A program made the position numbers and the translations under genes. The notes beneath the pieces were generated by a model. That model did no database searches. It saw only the letters and a program-made list of their open reading frames with translations, and was not told where the DNA came from. Below, in pieces: positions 1 to 6,965 of a DNA stretch of 11,727 bases. Positions within the stretch are counted from its first letter, which is position 1. The number at the start of each line of letters is the position of its first letter. The DNA comes from an uncultured Clostridia bacterium (GTDB lineage Bacteria > Bacillota > Clostridia > RGIG6154): the NCBI GenBank assembly GCA_934446135.1, contig CAKSDT010000058.1, forward strand, positions 1 to 11,727, read 5' to 3'.

Positions 1-2086
1 ATATCTCCTCTGTGATAAACGGCATAAATGGATGTAAAATAACCAATTTATTTGAAAGAAAATAAACAAGAACATTCTGTGCTGTCTCATTCGTTTTGTC
101 TTCGGTTTCATAAAGTCTTGGCTTTACGAGTTCGATATACCAGTCACAGAAATCATCCCATATAAAATCATACAGTTTCGCTACGGCAACGCCCAATTCA
201 TATTTTTCAATATTATCTGTAACTTCGTTCACAAGTTTGTTAAACTTTGTAAGAATCCATTTGTCCTCTATCATAAGTTTGTCTTTTTCAGGTAGAACAC
301 ATGAATCAACAGAAAGATTCATCAACACGAATCTTGAAGCATTCCATATCTTGTTTGCAAAGTTTCTGCTTGCCTCAACTCTTTCTTCATAATAACGCAT
401 ATCATTTCCCGGTGAGTTGCCTGTCGCAAGAGTAAATATCAAAGCGTCTGCACCGTATTTTGAAATAACATCCAAGGGATTTACGCCATTACCAAGGGAT
501 TTAGACATTTTTCTTCCCTGACTGTCTCTGACTATACCATGGATAAACACATCTTTAAAAGGTGGTTTTCCTGTATGTTCAAGTGATGAAAATACCATCC
601 TTGCAACCCAAAAGAATATAATATCATATCCTGTAACCAATGTATTTGTTGGAAAAAATTTCTCAAGGTCTGCAGTTTTTTCAGGCCAACCAAGTGTAGA
701 AAACGGCCATAATGCTGAAGAAAACCATGTGTCTAAAACATCACTGTCTTGCTTAACCTTGCCGCCGCACTTGGGGCAAACATCAATATCAGTTTTTGAT
801 ACTGTCATTTCGCCGCAATCTTCGCAATAGAAGGCAGGTATTCTGTGTCCCCACCAAAGTTGCCTTGAAATACACCAATCACGAACATTTTCCATCCAAT
901 TAAGATATGTTTTTGAAAATCTTTCGGGCACAAATCTTACGGTTTTGTCTTTTACAACCTCAACTGCCGGTTCTGCCAAAGGTTTCATTTTAACAAACCA
1001 TTGGTTTGAAGAAATAGGTTCAACAGTTGTTGAGCATCTGTAGCAAGTACCCACATTATGTTTATGCGGTTCGATTTTTACAAGATAACCTTGTTCTTCA
1101 AGATCTTTAACTATTTGCTTTCTTGCCTCATATCTGTCAAGACCTTTATACTTTCCACCGTTTGAGTTAATGCAAGCATTGTCATCCAAAACCTTAATAA
1201 TCTCGAGGTTATGTCTTTGTCCTACTTCAAAGTCATTAGGATCATGTGCAGGAGTTATTTTAACAGCACCTGTACCAAAATCCTTATCAACATATTCATC
1301 TGCAATTATTGGAATTTCTTTGTTGACAAGCGGAAGTACTAGCATTTTTCCAACAATATCTTTATATCTTTCATCATCGGGATGCACTGCTACCGCAGTA
1401 TCTCCTAACATAGTCTCAGGTCTTGTTGTTGCAATTGTTAAAAATCTGTCAGTTCCCTTGATAGGATATTTTATATGCCAAAAAAATCCGTCCTGTTCTT
1501 CATACTCAACTTCTGCATCAGAAAGAGCGGTAACGCAATGCGGACACCAGTTTATAATTCTGTTGCCTCTGTAAATAAGTCCTTTTTCATAAAGATTGAA
1601 AAATACTTCTCTTACTGCCTTCGAACAACCTTCGTCCATAGTAAATCTTTCTCTTGACCAATCGCAGGAAGTACCGAGTTTTTTCAACTGATTAATAATA
1701 GTACCGCCGTATTTTTCTTTCCATTCCCATACAAGTTCAAGAAATTTTTCTCTTCCCAAGTCATATCTTGTAAGATTTTTTTCTTTTCGCAATACTTCCT
1801 CAACCTTGATTTGAGTTGCAATACCTGCATGGTCAGTACCCGGAACCCAAAGTGCTTCAAAACCTTTCAATCTCTTATATCTTATAAGTATATCCTGAAG
1901 CGTTTCGTCAAGGGCATGTCCCATATGTAACTGACCCGTAACATTAGGCGGCGGTATAACAATCGTGTAAGGCGGCTTTTCAGAAGAAGAATCTGCCTTG
2001 AAATATCCCTTTTCTTCCCAATTTTTATATATCCGCTCTTCAAAAGACTGCGGATCATAGTTTTTTTCAATACTATGCTGATTCAT
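1..2086 (-). CDS. valS: Valyl-tRNA synthetase, N-terminal 695 residues (3' end cut by window)
   Basis: Cytoplasmic class Ia synthetase that charges tRNA-Val. I translated the frame from the ATG at 2086-2084 and saw no stop or frameshift in the stretches checked across it; it runs off the left edge. The HIGH-type signature HMGH lies at residues 54-57, after the family-typical PPPNVTGQL, and KMSKS is at about 526-530. The editing (CP1) domain lies between, with the NWCPHCVTALSDAEVEY stretch. A four-cysteine zinc ribbon (CEDC...CPKC) precedes DTWFSSALWPFSTLGW. The visible end, LHPFMPFITEEI, belongs to the anticodon-binding domain. Family members are about 880 residues, so roughly 185 residues including the C-terminal coiled coil are missing. 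AAAGGA sits about 8-10 bases before the ATG. It is the fifth gene of the cluster, 19 bases after the DUF2007-like gene. No T-box precedes it. Confidence 0.97.
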   Translation of the reverse strand, partial: MNQHSIEKNYDPQSFEERIYKNWEEKGYFKADSSSEKPPYTIVIPPPNVTGQLHMGHALDETLQDILIRYKRLKGFEALWVPGTDHAGIATQIKVEEVLRKEKNLTRYDLGREKFLELVWEWKEKYGGTIINQLKKLGTSCDWSRERFTMDEGCSKAVREVFFNLYEKGLIYRGNRIINWCPHCVTALSDAEVEYEEQDGFFWHIKYPIKGTDRFLTIATTRPETMLGDTAVAVHPDDERYKDIVGKMLVLPLVNKEIPIIADEYVDKDFGTGAVKITPAHDPNDFEVGQRHNLEIIKVLDDNACINSNGGKYKGLDRYEARKQIVKDLEEQGYLVKIEPHKHNVGTCYRCSTTVEPISSNQWFVKMKPLAEPAVEVVKDKTVRFVPERFSKTYLNWMENVRDWCISRQLWWGHRIPAFYCEDCGEMTVSKTDIDVCPKCGGKVKQDSDVLDTWFSSALWPFSTLGWPEKTADLEKFFPTNTLVTGYDIIFFWVARMVFSSLEHTGKPPFKDVFIHGIVRDSQGRKMSKSLGNGVNPLDVISKYGADALIFTLATGNSPGNDMRYYEERVEASRNFANKIWNASRFVLMNLSVDSCVLPEKDKLMIEDKWILTKFNKLVNEVTDNIEKYELGVAVAKLYDFIWDDFCDWYIELVKPRLYETEDKTNETAQNVLVYFLSNKLVILHPFMPFITEEI

Positions 2087-2105
2087 TTAATCATTCCTTT
2101 ATAAA

Positions 2106-2294
2106 TTATAAATTAAAATCAATGATAAGGTTAAGAGCAATATCAAGTTCTGATCTGGGTACTAAAAGCGTATAGCAAACACCGTCTTCTTTCGCCTTTT
2201 CTCTAACTCTAACCATAACATTCTTCTTTTTTAATTCCTGTTTAAGTAAATGTATATCCTCACTGTTCTCAGATATCAAAACATTAGTCCACAT
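2106..2294 (-). CDS. Small DUF2007-like protein (putative signal-transducing domain)
   Basis: A 62-residue soluble protein with no signal peptide or membrane segment. The layout MWTNVLIS...LLKQELKKKNVMVRV...YTLLVPRSELDIALNLI resembles the short DUF2007 family: an opening MWT strand, a helix of about 15 residues, a strand carrying the [VI]-x-V-R motif, and a final VPxSExxxAL helix. In clostridial genomes relatives are sometimes mislabelled glutamate decarboxylase. The molecular function of the family is unknown, and I infer only a PII/ACT-like alpha-beta fold. The GGAGGAG ribosome binding site lies inside the last codons of mtrB, 9 bases away, so translation is probably coupled to mtrB. The start ATG is the only sensible one. 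Family assignment is by eye and moderately secure. Confidence 0.75.
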   Translation of the reverse strand: MWTNVLISENSEDIHLLKQELKKKNVMVRVREKAKEDGVCYTLLVPRSELDIALNLIIDFNL

Positions 2295-2303
2295 ATATTC
2301 TGA

Positions 2304-2543
2304 TTACTCCTCCGACTCCGTCACTATCTTACCGAAATCGCAATAAATTTCTGCTTTCCCTTTAACTTTCATAGCAGTTGTCATTTCAGTAAACTGTGCA
2401 ATAAAAACTTCGCCTCTGTCAAGTTTTTCAGTATGGTGAAGTTTGGTATCCCTTCCGCTTGTCAAACCAATAATACTAACTCCGTTCTCTAATGCTTTAA
2501 TTGCAACATACGATGATACATTGTCTTTATTAATTTCTGACAC
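2304..2543 (-). CDS. mtrB: TRAP, tryptophan-activated RNA-binding attenuation protein
   Basis: A 79-residue protein that aligns without gaps to Bacillus subtilis TRAP (75 residues, recalled) over its core: VAIKALENGVSIIGLTSG, DTKLHHTEKLDRGEV and FIAQFTEMTTAMKVKGKA. TRAP forms an 11-subunit ring that, when loaded with tryptophan, wraps RNA carrying repeated GAG/UAG triplets and shuts down trp genes by attenuation or by blocking translation. The tryptophan-pocket residues T28, G30, T33, Q50, T52 and T55 are kept. Of the three RNA-contacting basic residues of B. subtilis, K37 and K56 correspond to K40 and K59 here, while R58 is lysine (K61). The start is GTG, chosen because GGGGGG lies 6 bases upstream and the alignment begins just after. 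It follows the methyltransferase gene by 15 bases. In Bacillus mtrB sits with folE; here it sits with an exporter-like gene and valS. Confidence 0.93.
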   Translation of the reverse strand: MSEINKDNVSSYVAIKALENGVSIIGLTSGRDTKLHHTEKLDRGEVFIAQFTEMTTAMKVKGKAEIYCDFGKIVTESEE

Positions 2544-2558
2544 AAAAATCCCCCCTAA

Positions 2559-3395
2559 CTATTTTTTCAAAACTCCAACAACCATTTTTACAAAACAATC
2601 TCTCGTAACAGGCATTTGGGCAAGAGGTTTAAAGAAATTTCTAAGCGGAACTTCTTTGTAATACTCAACTTTAAATTCCGTGTTTCTGACCAATTCATTA
2701 AACCACTTAATATTCATTTTGTTTATATATGAAAAATATTCAGTTCCGTCAGGTTTTTTGGAAATTCTGAAATTAACTCTGTTTTCGCCGTCAGGTAAAT
2801 CTTTAACAAGTTCTTTATAACCTTTAATAAGGGTTTTGTCAGAAAAGAACAGATGAACCCAAGGAATTCCGATAGCATCACTCAAATGTGCACCGTAAGG
2901 GTGATTATATGGAGGAAAATTAACATACAATTTGCCTCCCGGTTTTAAAATTCTATATACTTCCTTTAATACTTTATCCGGTTTTGAAACATGCTCCATA
3001 GCATCATTCATTATAACAGTATCAAAAGAATTGTCATCAAATTTAGTATTCGCCGCATCTCCTACAACAAATTTAAAGCCTGAAAGCCCCAATTTATCCT
3101 CAAGAGCATACGCTTCTTTTTCATAACTTGCGACAATATCCATACCTGTAACTGATTTTGCCCCCAAAGATAAATAGTACAAAGATTTGCCTGCCGCACC
3201 GCAGCCTATATCCAATACATCTTTATCCTTAAACATATCGTTCGGCGATGTATGTTCAAGATAGAACTTTATAGTATCAATACCTTTTTCATACTGCCAC
3301 ATTGCATATGTTTTCGTTCCGTCATTTTGCATATTAAAAGGATGTTTGGGCAATTTAAACATCTTATTAAAAAACAGTAATGATTTAACCGACAT
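2559..3395 (-). CDS. Class I SAM-dependent methyltransferase, substrate unknown
   Basis: A 278-residue soluble protein with a Rossmann-type methyltransferase core. Motif I is LDIGCGAAGKS (61-71), the acidic end of strand 2 is D86 in GMDI, motif II is VGDAA (111-115), and SFDTVIMNDAMEHV (123-136) plus LKPGGKLYV (150-158) complete the Methyltransf_11/25 pattern. The MEHV stretch is typical of small-molecule methyltransferases of this group but does not define a substrate. A long C-terminal part (about 165-278) with many aromatic and basic residues may form a substrate cap. The ATG directly follows the stop codon of the EamA gene (TAA-T-ATG) and its AAAGGAG site is inside that gene's last codons, so the two are almost certainly translationally coupled and may share a substrate or pathway. 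I do not recognise a specific gene. Confidence 0.85.
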   Translation of the reverse strand: MSVKSLLFFNKMFKLPKHPFNMQNDGTKTYAMWQYEKGIDTIKFYLEHTSPNDMFKDKDVLDIGCGAAGKSLYYLSLGAKSVTGMDIVASYEKEAYALEDKLGLSGFKFVVGDAANTKFDDNSFDTVIMNDAMEHVSKPDKVLKEVYRILKPGGKLYVNFPPYNHPYGAHLSDAIGIPWVHLFFSDKTLIKGYKELVKDLPDGENRVNFRISKKPDGTEYFSYINKMNIKWFNELVRNTEFKVEYYKEVPLRNFFKPLAQMPVTRDCFVKMVVGVLKK

Positions 3396-3396
3396 A

Positions 3397-4257
3397 TTAA
3401 TCTCCTTTTACAGTTTCTTCCAACTGTCTGTCATTAATCAAACACCATAAGGTGATTGTAATTAAAATCAACGCTGCACCGAAAAACGCCGTAATCCCAG
3501 GAATTTCTTTATAAAACACAGCTACCCAAACAGGATTAAGCAGCGGCTCTATTACAGATAGAAGCGAAATCGCTATAGGTCTTAATTTTCCGGATGCAAA
3601 ACACATCAGTATATAAGGTACTCCAAGTTGTACCACACCCAAAACAACAAAAAGAAAAACAGTTTGTCCGTTTAATGTATTCTGTGTAAAAGACAGAAAA
3701 GGTATTCCGACCAGTGCAGTTAAAAAATGTGCGAATAAAGTACCCGAAAGCCGTTCATCCATAGAAACACTGCCAACGCATATAAACATCGTACCCATAA
3801 ACAAACCTGCAAGTACACCGAATATATTTCCCAAAAGTCTGCCGCCGTCTACATCATCAATAAAGAAAAGTGTTATGCCTGCTAATGTTAAAACCGTTGT
3901 AATAACATCTATTTTTCTAAGTTTTTGTTTTAAGAAAAGTGCAGATATAATCAAGATAAACACAGGTGCGGTAAACTGAAGAACAATTGCGTTTGCAGAT
4001 GTAGTGTGCTTATTTGCACAAACAAAAGAAAGAAATGTAAGACACATAAAAACCGATGTCGTAACTACTTTTTTGTTAAAAACAACTTTTTTCTTAAAAA
4101 GCAACATAAAAAGCAGCACTGTAACTGCAGCAAACAAACTTCTGAATCCGGCAATAACAAAAGGATTACAATCAATAAGTTTAATAATAATTCCCGCTAT
4201 ACTCCAAAGTGCGGAGCAAACAACCATCTCAATAATAGCGATTTTTTCCTTTGTCAT
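3397..4257 (-). CDS. EamA/DMT-superfamily transporter
   Basis: A 286-residue integral membrane protein with about ten hydrophobic segments arranged as two EamA repeats, each of about 140 residues. The first repeat starts at IIEMVVCSALWSIAGIIIKL and the second near GNIFGVLAGLFMGTMFICVG. The ALWSIAGIIIKL and SLLSVIEPLLNPVWVAVFY stretches are typical of drug/metabolite exporters. I chose the ATG at 4257 (MTKEKI) rather than the in-frame TTG at 4278, because GGGGGA lies 6 bases before the ATG and falls inside any longer form. It is the first gene of the cluster, about 25 bases after the predicted transcription start. Substrate cannot be read from sequence. Because mtrB is in the same cluster and YddG, a member of this superfamily, exports aromatic amino acids, tryptophan export is a possible but unproven role. 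Confidence 0.88.
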   Translation of the reverse strand: MTKEKIAIIEMVVCSALWSIAGIIIKLIDCNPFVIAGFRSLFAAVTVLLFMLLFKKKVVFNKKVVTTSVFMCLTFLSFVCANKHTTSANAIVLQFTAPVFILIISALFLKQKLRKIDVITTVLTLAGITLFFIDDVDGGRLLGNIFGVLAGLFMGTMFICVGSVSMDERLSGTLFAHFLTALVGIPFLSFTQNTLNGQTVFLFVVLGVVQLGVPYILMCFASGKLRPIAISLLSVIEPLLNPVWVAVFYKEIPGITAFFGAALILITITLWCLINDRQLEETVKGD

Positions 4258-4287
4258 ACCTTTCCCCCTGAAAAACAAACTCAGTTT

Positions 4288-4316
4288 ATTATATATTATT
4301 TTAATAATTTAGTCAA
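4288..4316 (-). promoter_or_regulatory. SigmaA-type promoter of the EamA-MTase-mtrB-DUF2007-valS cluster
   Basis: On the minus strand a -35 box TTGACT (4316-4311) and a perfect -10 box TATAAT (4293-4288) are separated by 17 A/T-only bases. The expected start is about 7 bases downstream, near 4281, giving a leader of roughly 25 bases. That leader contains a small CTGA/TCAG inverted repeat (4284-4281 with 4272-4269) just before the ribosome binding site. The leader is too short for a T-box or a TRAP attenuator. Confidence 0.85.
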
Positions 4317-4320
4317 GCGT

Positions 4321-4373
4321 ACAACAAGCAATATTCGACAGTTTCAAAGACAATGTTACACAATTTCACAAGA
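4321..4373. other. Short intergenic stretch with no recognised signal
   Basis: This lies between the stop codon of the Met_gamma_lyase-family gene (TAA, 4376-4374) and the -35 box of the next promoter. I see no convincing inverted repeat followed by a U-run, so no intrinsic terminator can be called for the upstream gene. Some read-through into the EamA cluster is therefore possible. Confidence 0.5.
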
Positions 4374-5657
4374 TTACTTCAGATCAATCAATTTTTCCTC
4401 ATGCAATTTTTGAAGCGACATCAAAATTCCGAGTTTTGCGTGATACCATGTAAGTCCTCCCTGAAAATAAACTGCATAAGGAGGCCTAATGGGACCGTCG
4501 GCACTAAGTTCAATCGATGAACCCTGTATAAACGCACCTGCTGCCATAATAACTTTTGAATCATATCCAGGCATATCCCATGGTTCCGGCGTAACATAAC
4601 TGTCAACGGGAGCGGCGGCTTGTATACCCTTGCAAAATGCAATTACTCTTTCCGGAGAACCAAACTCAACTGCTTGTATTATATCGTGTCTTGACTCTTC
4701 GGAATTCGGAATCACTTTAAATCCTAGTCTTTCGTATACATTAGCCGCAAACACAGCCCCTTTTAATGCTCCGGAAACAACTGTAGGTGCAAGAAACAAT
4801 CCCTGGTAGAATGATGGCAGAAGTCCTAAATTTGCTCCAACCTCCTGCCCGAGTCCCGGTGCACTTAATCTGTACGAACACTGATCAACGCATTCTTCTG
4901 TTCCGCATATATAACCGCCAATGGGAGCAAGTCCTCCGCCCGGGTTTTTTATAAGCGAACCGACTATCATATCAGCCCCTACATCAGACGGTTCAATTGT
5001 TTCAACAAACTCACCATAGCAATTATCAACCATACATTTAAGTCCCGGTTTAATCTGTTTGATGAATTTAATCAGTTTTCCTATTTTTTCAACAGAAAAT
5101 GTTTCTCTTGTCTGATATCCCTTTGAACGCTGTATAGTTACAAGTTTCGTCTTCTCGTTAATTGCATTTTTTATGCCATCATAGTCAAAACCGCCGTCAG
5201 GCAGCAAGTCAACCTGCCTGTAAGTAATTCCATATTCCTTAAGTGAACCTTTTGACTCCCTTATTCCTATCACTTCTTCAAGAGTGTCATACGGTTTGCC
5301 AACAGGCGATAAAAGTTCATCACCCGGTCTTAAATTTGCACTGAGTGCTACCGAATGAGCATGAGTGCCGCAAGTAATCTGAGGTCTTACCAAAGCCCTT
5401 TCTGTGTGAAAGCAATCAGCATAAACATTTTCCAGAGTATCTCTGCCGGAGTCGTTATATCCAACCCCCGTAGTTGCGGCGAAATAATTTTCATTTACTC
5501 TGTTCTTCTGAAGTGCTTTTATCACTTTCATCTGATTGAAATCGGCAACTTTATCTATTTCTTCAAATCTTTCTTTTAATTCTTCTATCACTTTGTTTCC
5601 ATACTCGTATACTTCGTCAGAAATCCCAAGTGATTTATACGCGTCTTTTAAATTCAT
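4374..5657 (-). CDS. PLP-dependent Met_gamma_lyase/YnbB family protein ('aluminium resistance protein')
   Basis: A 427-residue fold-type I PLP enzyme matching the family called Met_gamma_lyase, YnbB in Bacillus subtilis, and often annotated aluminium resistance protein or methionine gamma-lyase family. Landmarks are FAATTGVGYNDSGRDTLE (59-76), ALVRPQITCGTHA (88-100), VDNCYGEF (210-217, with the aspartate expected to contact the PLP ring), and SLIKNPGGGLAPIGGY (234-249), where K237 is the likely Schiff-base lysine. The end SADGPIRPPYAVYFQGGLTWYHAKLGI is highly family-typical. The real substrate is poorly defined, so C-S lyase activity is only an inference from the family. GGAG lies 9 bases before the ATG. 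It is a single-gene unit with its own promoter, between a terminator and the next promoter. Confidence 0.9.
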   Translation of the reverse strand: MNLKDAYKSLGISDEVYEYGNKVIEELKERFEEIDKVADFNQMKVIKALQKNRVNENYFAATTGVGYNDSGRDTLENVYADCFHTERALVRPQITCGTHAHSVALSANLRPGDELLSPVGKPYDTLEEVIGIRESKGSLKEYGITYRQVDLLPDGGFDYDGIKNAINEKTKLVTIQRSKGYQTRETFSVEKIGKLIKFIKQIKPGLKCMVDNCYGEFVETIEPSDVGADMIVGSLIKNPGGGLAPIGGYICGTEECVDQCSYRLSAPGLGQEVGANLGLLPSFYQGLFLAPTVVSGALKGAVFAANVYERLGFKVIPNSEESRHDIIQAVEFGSPERVIAFCKGIQAAAPVDSYVTPEPWDMPGYDSKVIMAAGAFIQGSSIELSADGPIRPPYAVYFQGGLTWYHAKLGILMSLQKLHEEKLIDLK

Positions 5658-5698
5658 ATTAACTATCTCCAGTATGTATTTTTCTACAGAACCTTATT

Positions 5699-5727
5699 AG
5701 TTTAACACATAATAAAATTAATGTCAA
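5699..5727 (-). promoter_or_regulatory. Promoter of the Met_gamma_lyase-family gene
   Basis: On the minus strand TTGACA (5727-5722) is followed after 17 bases by TAAACT (5704-5699), with an extended -10 TG one base before the hexamer. The perfect -35 and the extended -10 compensate for the two mismatches in the -10. The -35 box overlaps the U-rich tail of the preceding terminator, so the two transcription units are packed with no spare sequence. Confidence 0.75.
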
Positions 5728-5758
5728 ACAAAAGAAACTGCACATACAGTACAGTTTC
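5725..5758 (-). terminator. Intrinsic terminator after dapL
   Basis: On the minus strand a 10-bp stem (positions 5758-5749 pair with 5743-5734, one G-U pair) closes a five-base UGUAU loop and is followed directly by UUUUGUUUG. It begins 6 bases after the dapL stop codon. On the plus strand the repeat is followed by a weaker mixed A/T tail, so it is mainly a minus-strand terminator. Confidence 0.9.
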
Positions 5759-5764
5759 AAAGTT

Positions 5765-6952
5765 TTAATTATTTAATTGTTTTTTTATTCTCTCTACCGC
5801 TTCTTTTGTCCTTTCGTGATCGCCAAATCCCGAAAGTCTGAAGTACCCCTCACCGTTTTTTCCAAATCCTTCGCCCGGAGTACCTATAACATTACACTTT
5901 TCAAGCAAAAATTCAAAAAACTGCCAACTTTTCATACCGAAAGGACACTTAATCCATATATACGGGCTGTTTTTTCCGCCATAGTATGTTATATTTATTT
6001 CATCAAAGGTCTGCATCATAATATCAGTGTTTTTTCTGTAGTATTCAATGTTTTCGCAAATCTCTTTGTACCCCTCATCCGAAAACACAGCCGCAGCACC
6101 CTTTTGCACTATATATGACACTCCGTTAAATTTTGTTGACTGTCTGCGTTTCCACAAGTCAAGAAGTCTCACTCCGTCAACCGTAAGTTCATTCGGAATC
6201 ACAGTATAACCGCATCTTAATCCGGTAAAACCGGCTGTTTTTGAAAATGAACAAAATTCAATTGCACACTCTCTTGCTCCATCAACTTCAAATATACTTC
6301 TTGGGCATTGTTTATCAGTAACAAACATTTCATATGCAGCATCGTAAAATATAACTGAATTATTTTTTAAGGCAAAATCTACCCATAACTTTAGTTCATC
6401 TCTGTTATACGCACTGCCGGTTGGATTATTCGGAGAGCAAATATATATAATATCCGCTTTATCTTCATCTTTAGGCAACGGCAAAAATGAATTGCCGAAA
6501 TTTGCAGAAATAAATTTAATATTTCTCCCGTCCATAACATTAGTATCAAAATAAACAGGATAGACAGGATCGGGAATCAGCACAGTATTGTCTTTACTAA
6601 ATATATCAAGCACATTGGAAATATCCTCTTTTGCTCCGCATGTAACAACAATTTCAGATAAATCAACAACAACATTTAAATGCTTCTTATAATGATTTTT
6701 TATTGCATCAATCAAAAAACTCTCGCCGTAACTTTCGGGATATCCGTGGAAGGTTTCTTTGTTACCCATTTCTCTGACTGCATTTTCCATTTCTTTTATT
6801 GCAGTATCGCAAATTGGTAAAGTTACATCGCCTATTCCCATTTTAATAATATCAGAATTTGGATGGCTTTTTTTATATTCAGCAGTCTTTTCTGCTATTT
6901 TTTTAAAAAGATATGATTCTTTCAGTTTAAAATAATTTTCGTTAACCTTCAT
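5765..6952 (-). CDS. dapL: LL-diaminopimelate aminotransferase
   Basis: A 395-residue PLP aminotransferase that converts tetrahydrodipicolinate directly to LL-diaminopimelate with glutamate as amino donor, bypassing the succinylase and acetylase routes. The start KVNENYFKLKESYLF and GIGDVTLP are hallmarks of DapL. Other landmarks are FHGYPESYGE, SPNNPTG, the PLP-contacting aspartate in FYDAAYEMF (D204), and SFSKTAGFTGLRCGYT, where K238 is the Schiff-base lysine. I chose the ATG at 6952 because GGGAG lies 7 bases upstream and family members start here. The longer in-frame form from 6985 would begin inside dapF and add 11 residues containing this ribosome binding site. The gene follows dapF by 13 bases and ends 6 bases before a terminator. 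It supplies the substrate of DapF. Confidence 0.96.
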   Translation of the reverse strand: MKVNENYFKLKESYLFKKIAEKTAEYKKSHPNSDIIKMGIGDVTLPICDTAIKEMENAVREMGNKETFHGYPESYGESFLIDAIKNHYKKHLNVVVDLSEIVVTCGAKEDISNVLDIFSKDNTVLIPDPVYPVYFDTNVMDGRNIKFISANFGNSFLPLPKDEDKADIIYICSPNNPTGSAYNRDELKLWVDFALKNNSVIFYDAAYEMFVTDKQCPRSIFEVDGARECAIEFCSFSKTAGFTGLRCGYTVIPNELTVDGVRLLDLWKRRQSTKFNGVSYIVQKGAAAVFSDEGYKEICENIEYYRKNTDIMMQTFDEINITYYGGKNSPYIWIKCPFGMKSWQFFEFLLEKCNVIGTPGEGFGKNGEGYFRLSGFGDHERTKEAVERIKKQLNN

Positions 6953-6965
6953 AAAATTTCTCCCT

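Noticed and set aside
1170..1657. Open frames of 134 and 60 codons on the plus strand.
   Set aside because: They lie antisense to conserved valS sequence, have no convincing ribosome binding site, and resemble no family.
1..2086. A long stretch with no complete open frame, possibly a pseudogene.
   Set aside because: It is an intact valS frame that is simply cut by the window edge; several stretches along it, from the start codon to the left edge, were translated and all fall in one frame.
2087..2105. A T-box or other leader for valS, as is common in Gram-positive bacteria.
   Set aside because: Only 19 bases separate valS from the upstream gene, and the operon promoter's leader is about 25 bases, too short for a T-box.
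4258..4287. A TRAP-binding leader upstream of the operon that contains mtrB.
   Set aside because: The predicted leader has a single GAG; no array of triplets is present.
4004..4413. Two overlapping plus-strand frames across the start of the EamA gene and its promoter.
   Set aside because: They cross a strong minus-strand promoter, have low-complexity Lys/Asn-rich translations in A/T-rich DNA, and show no family similarity.
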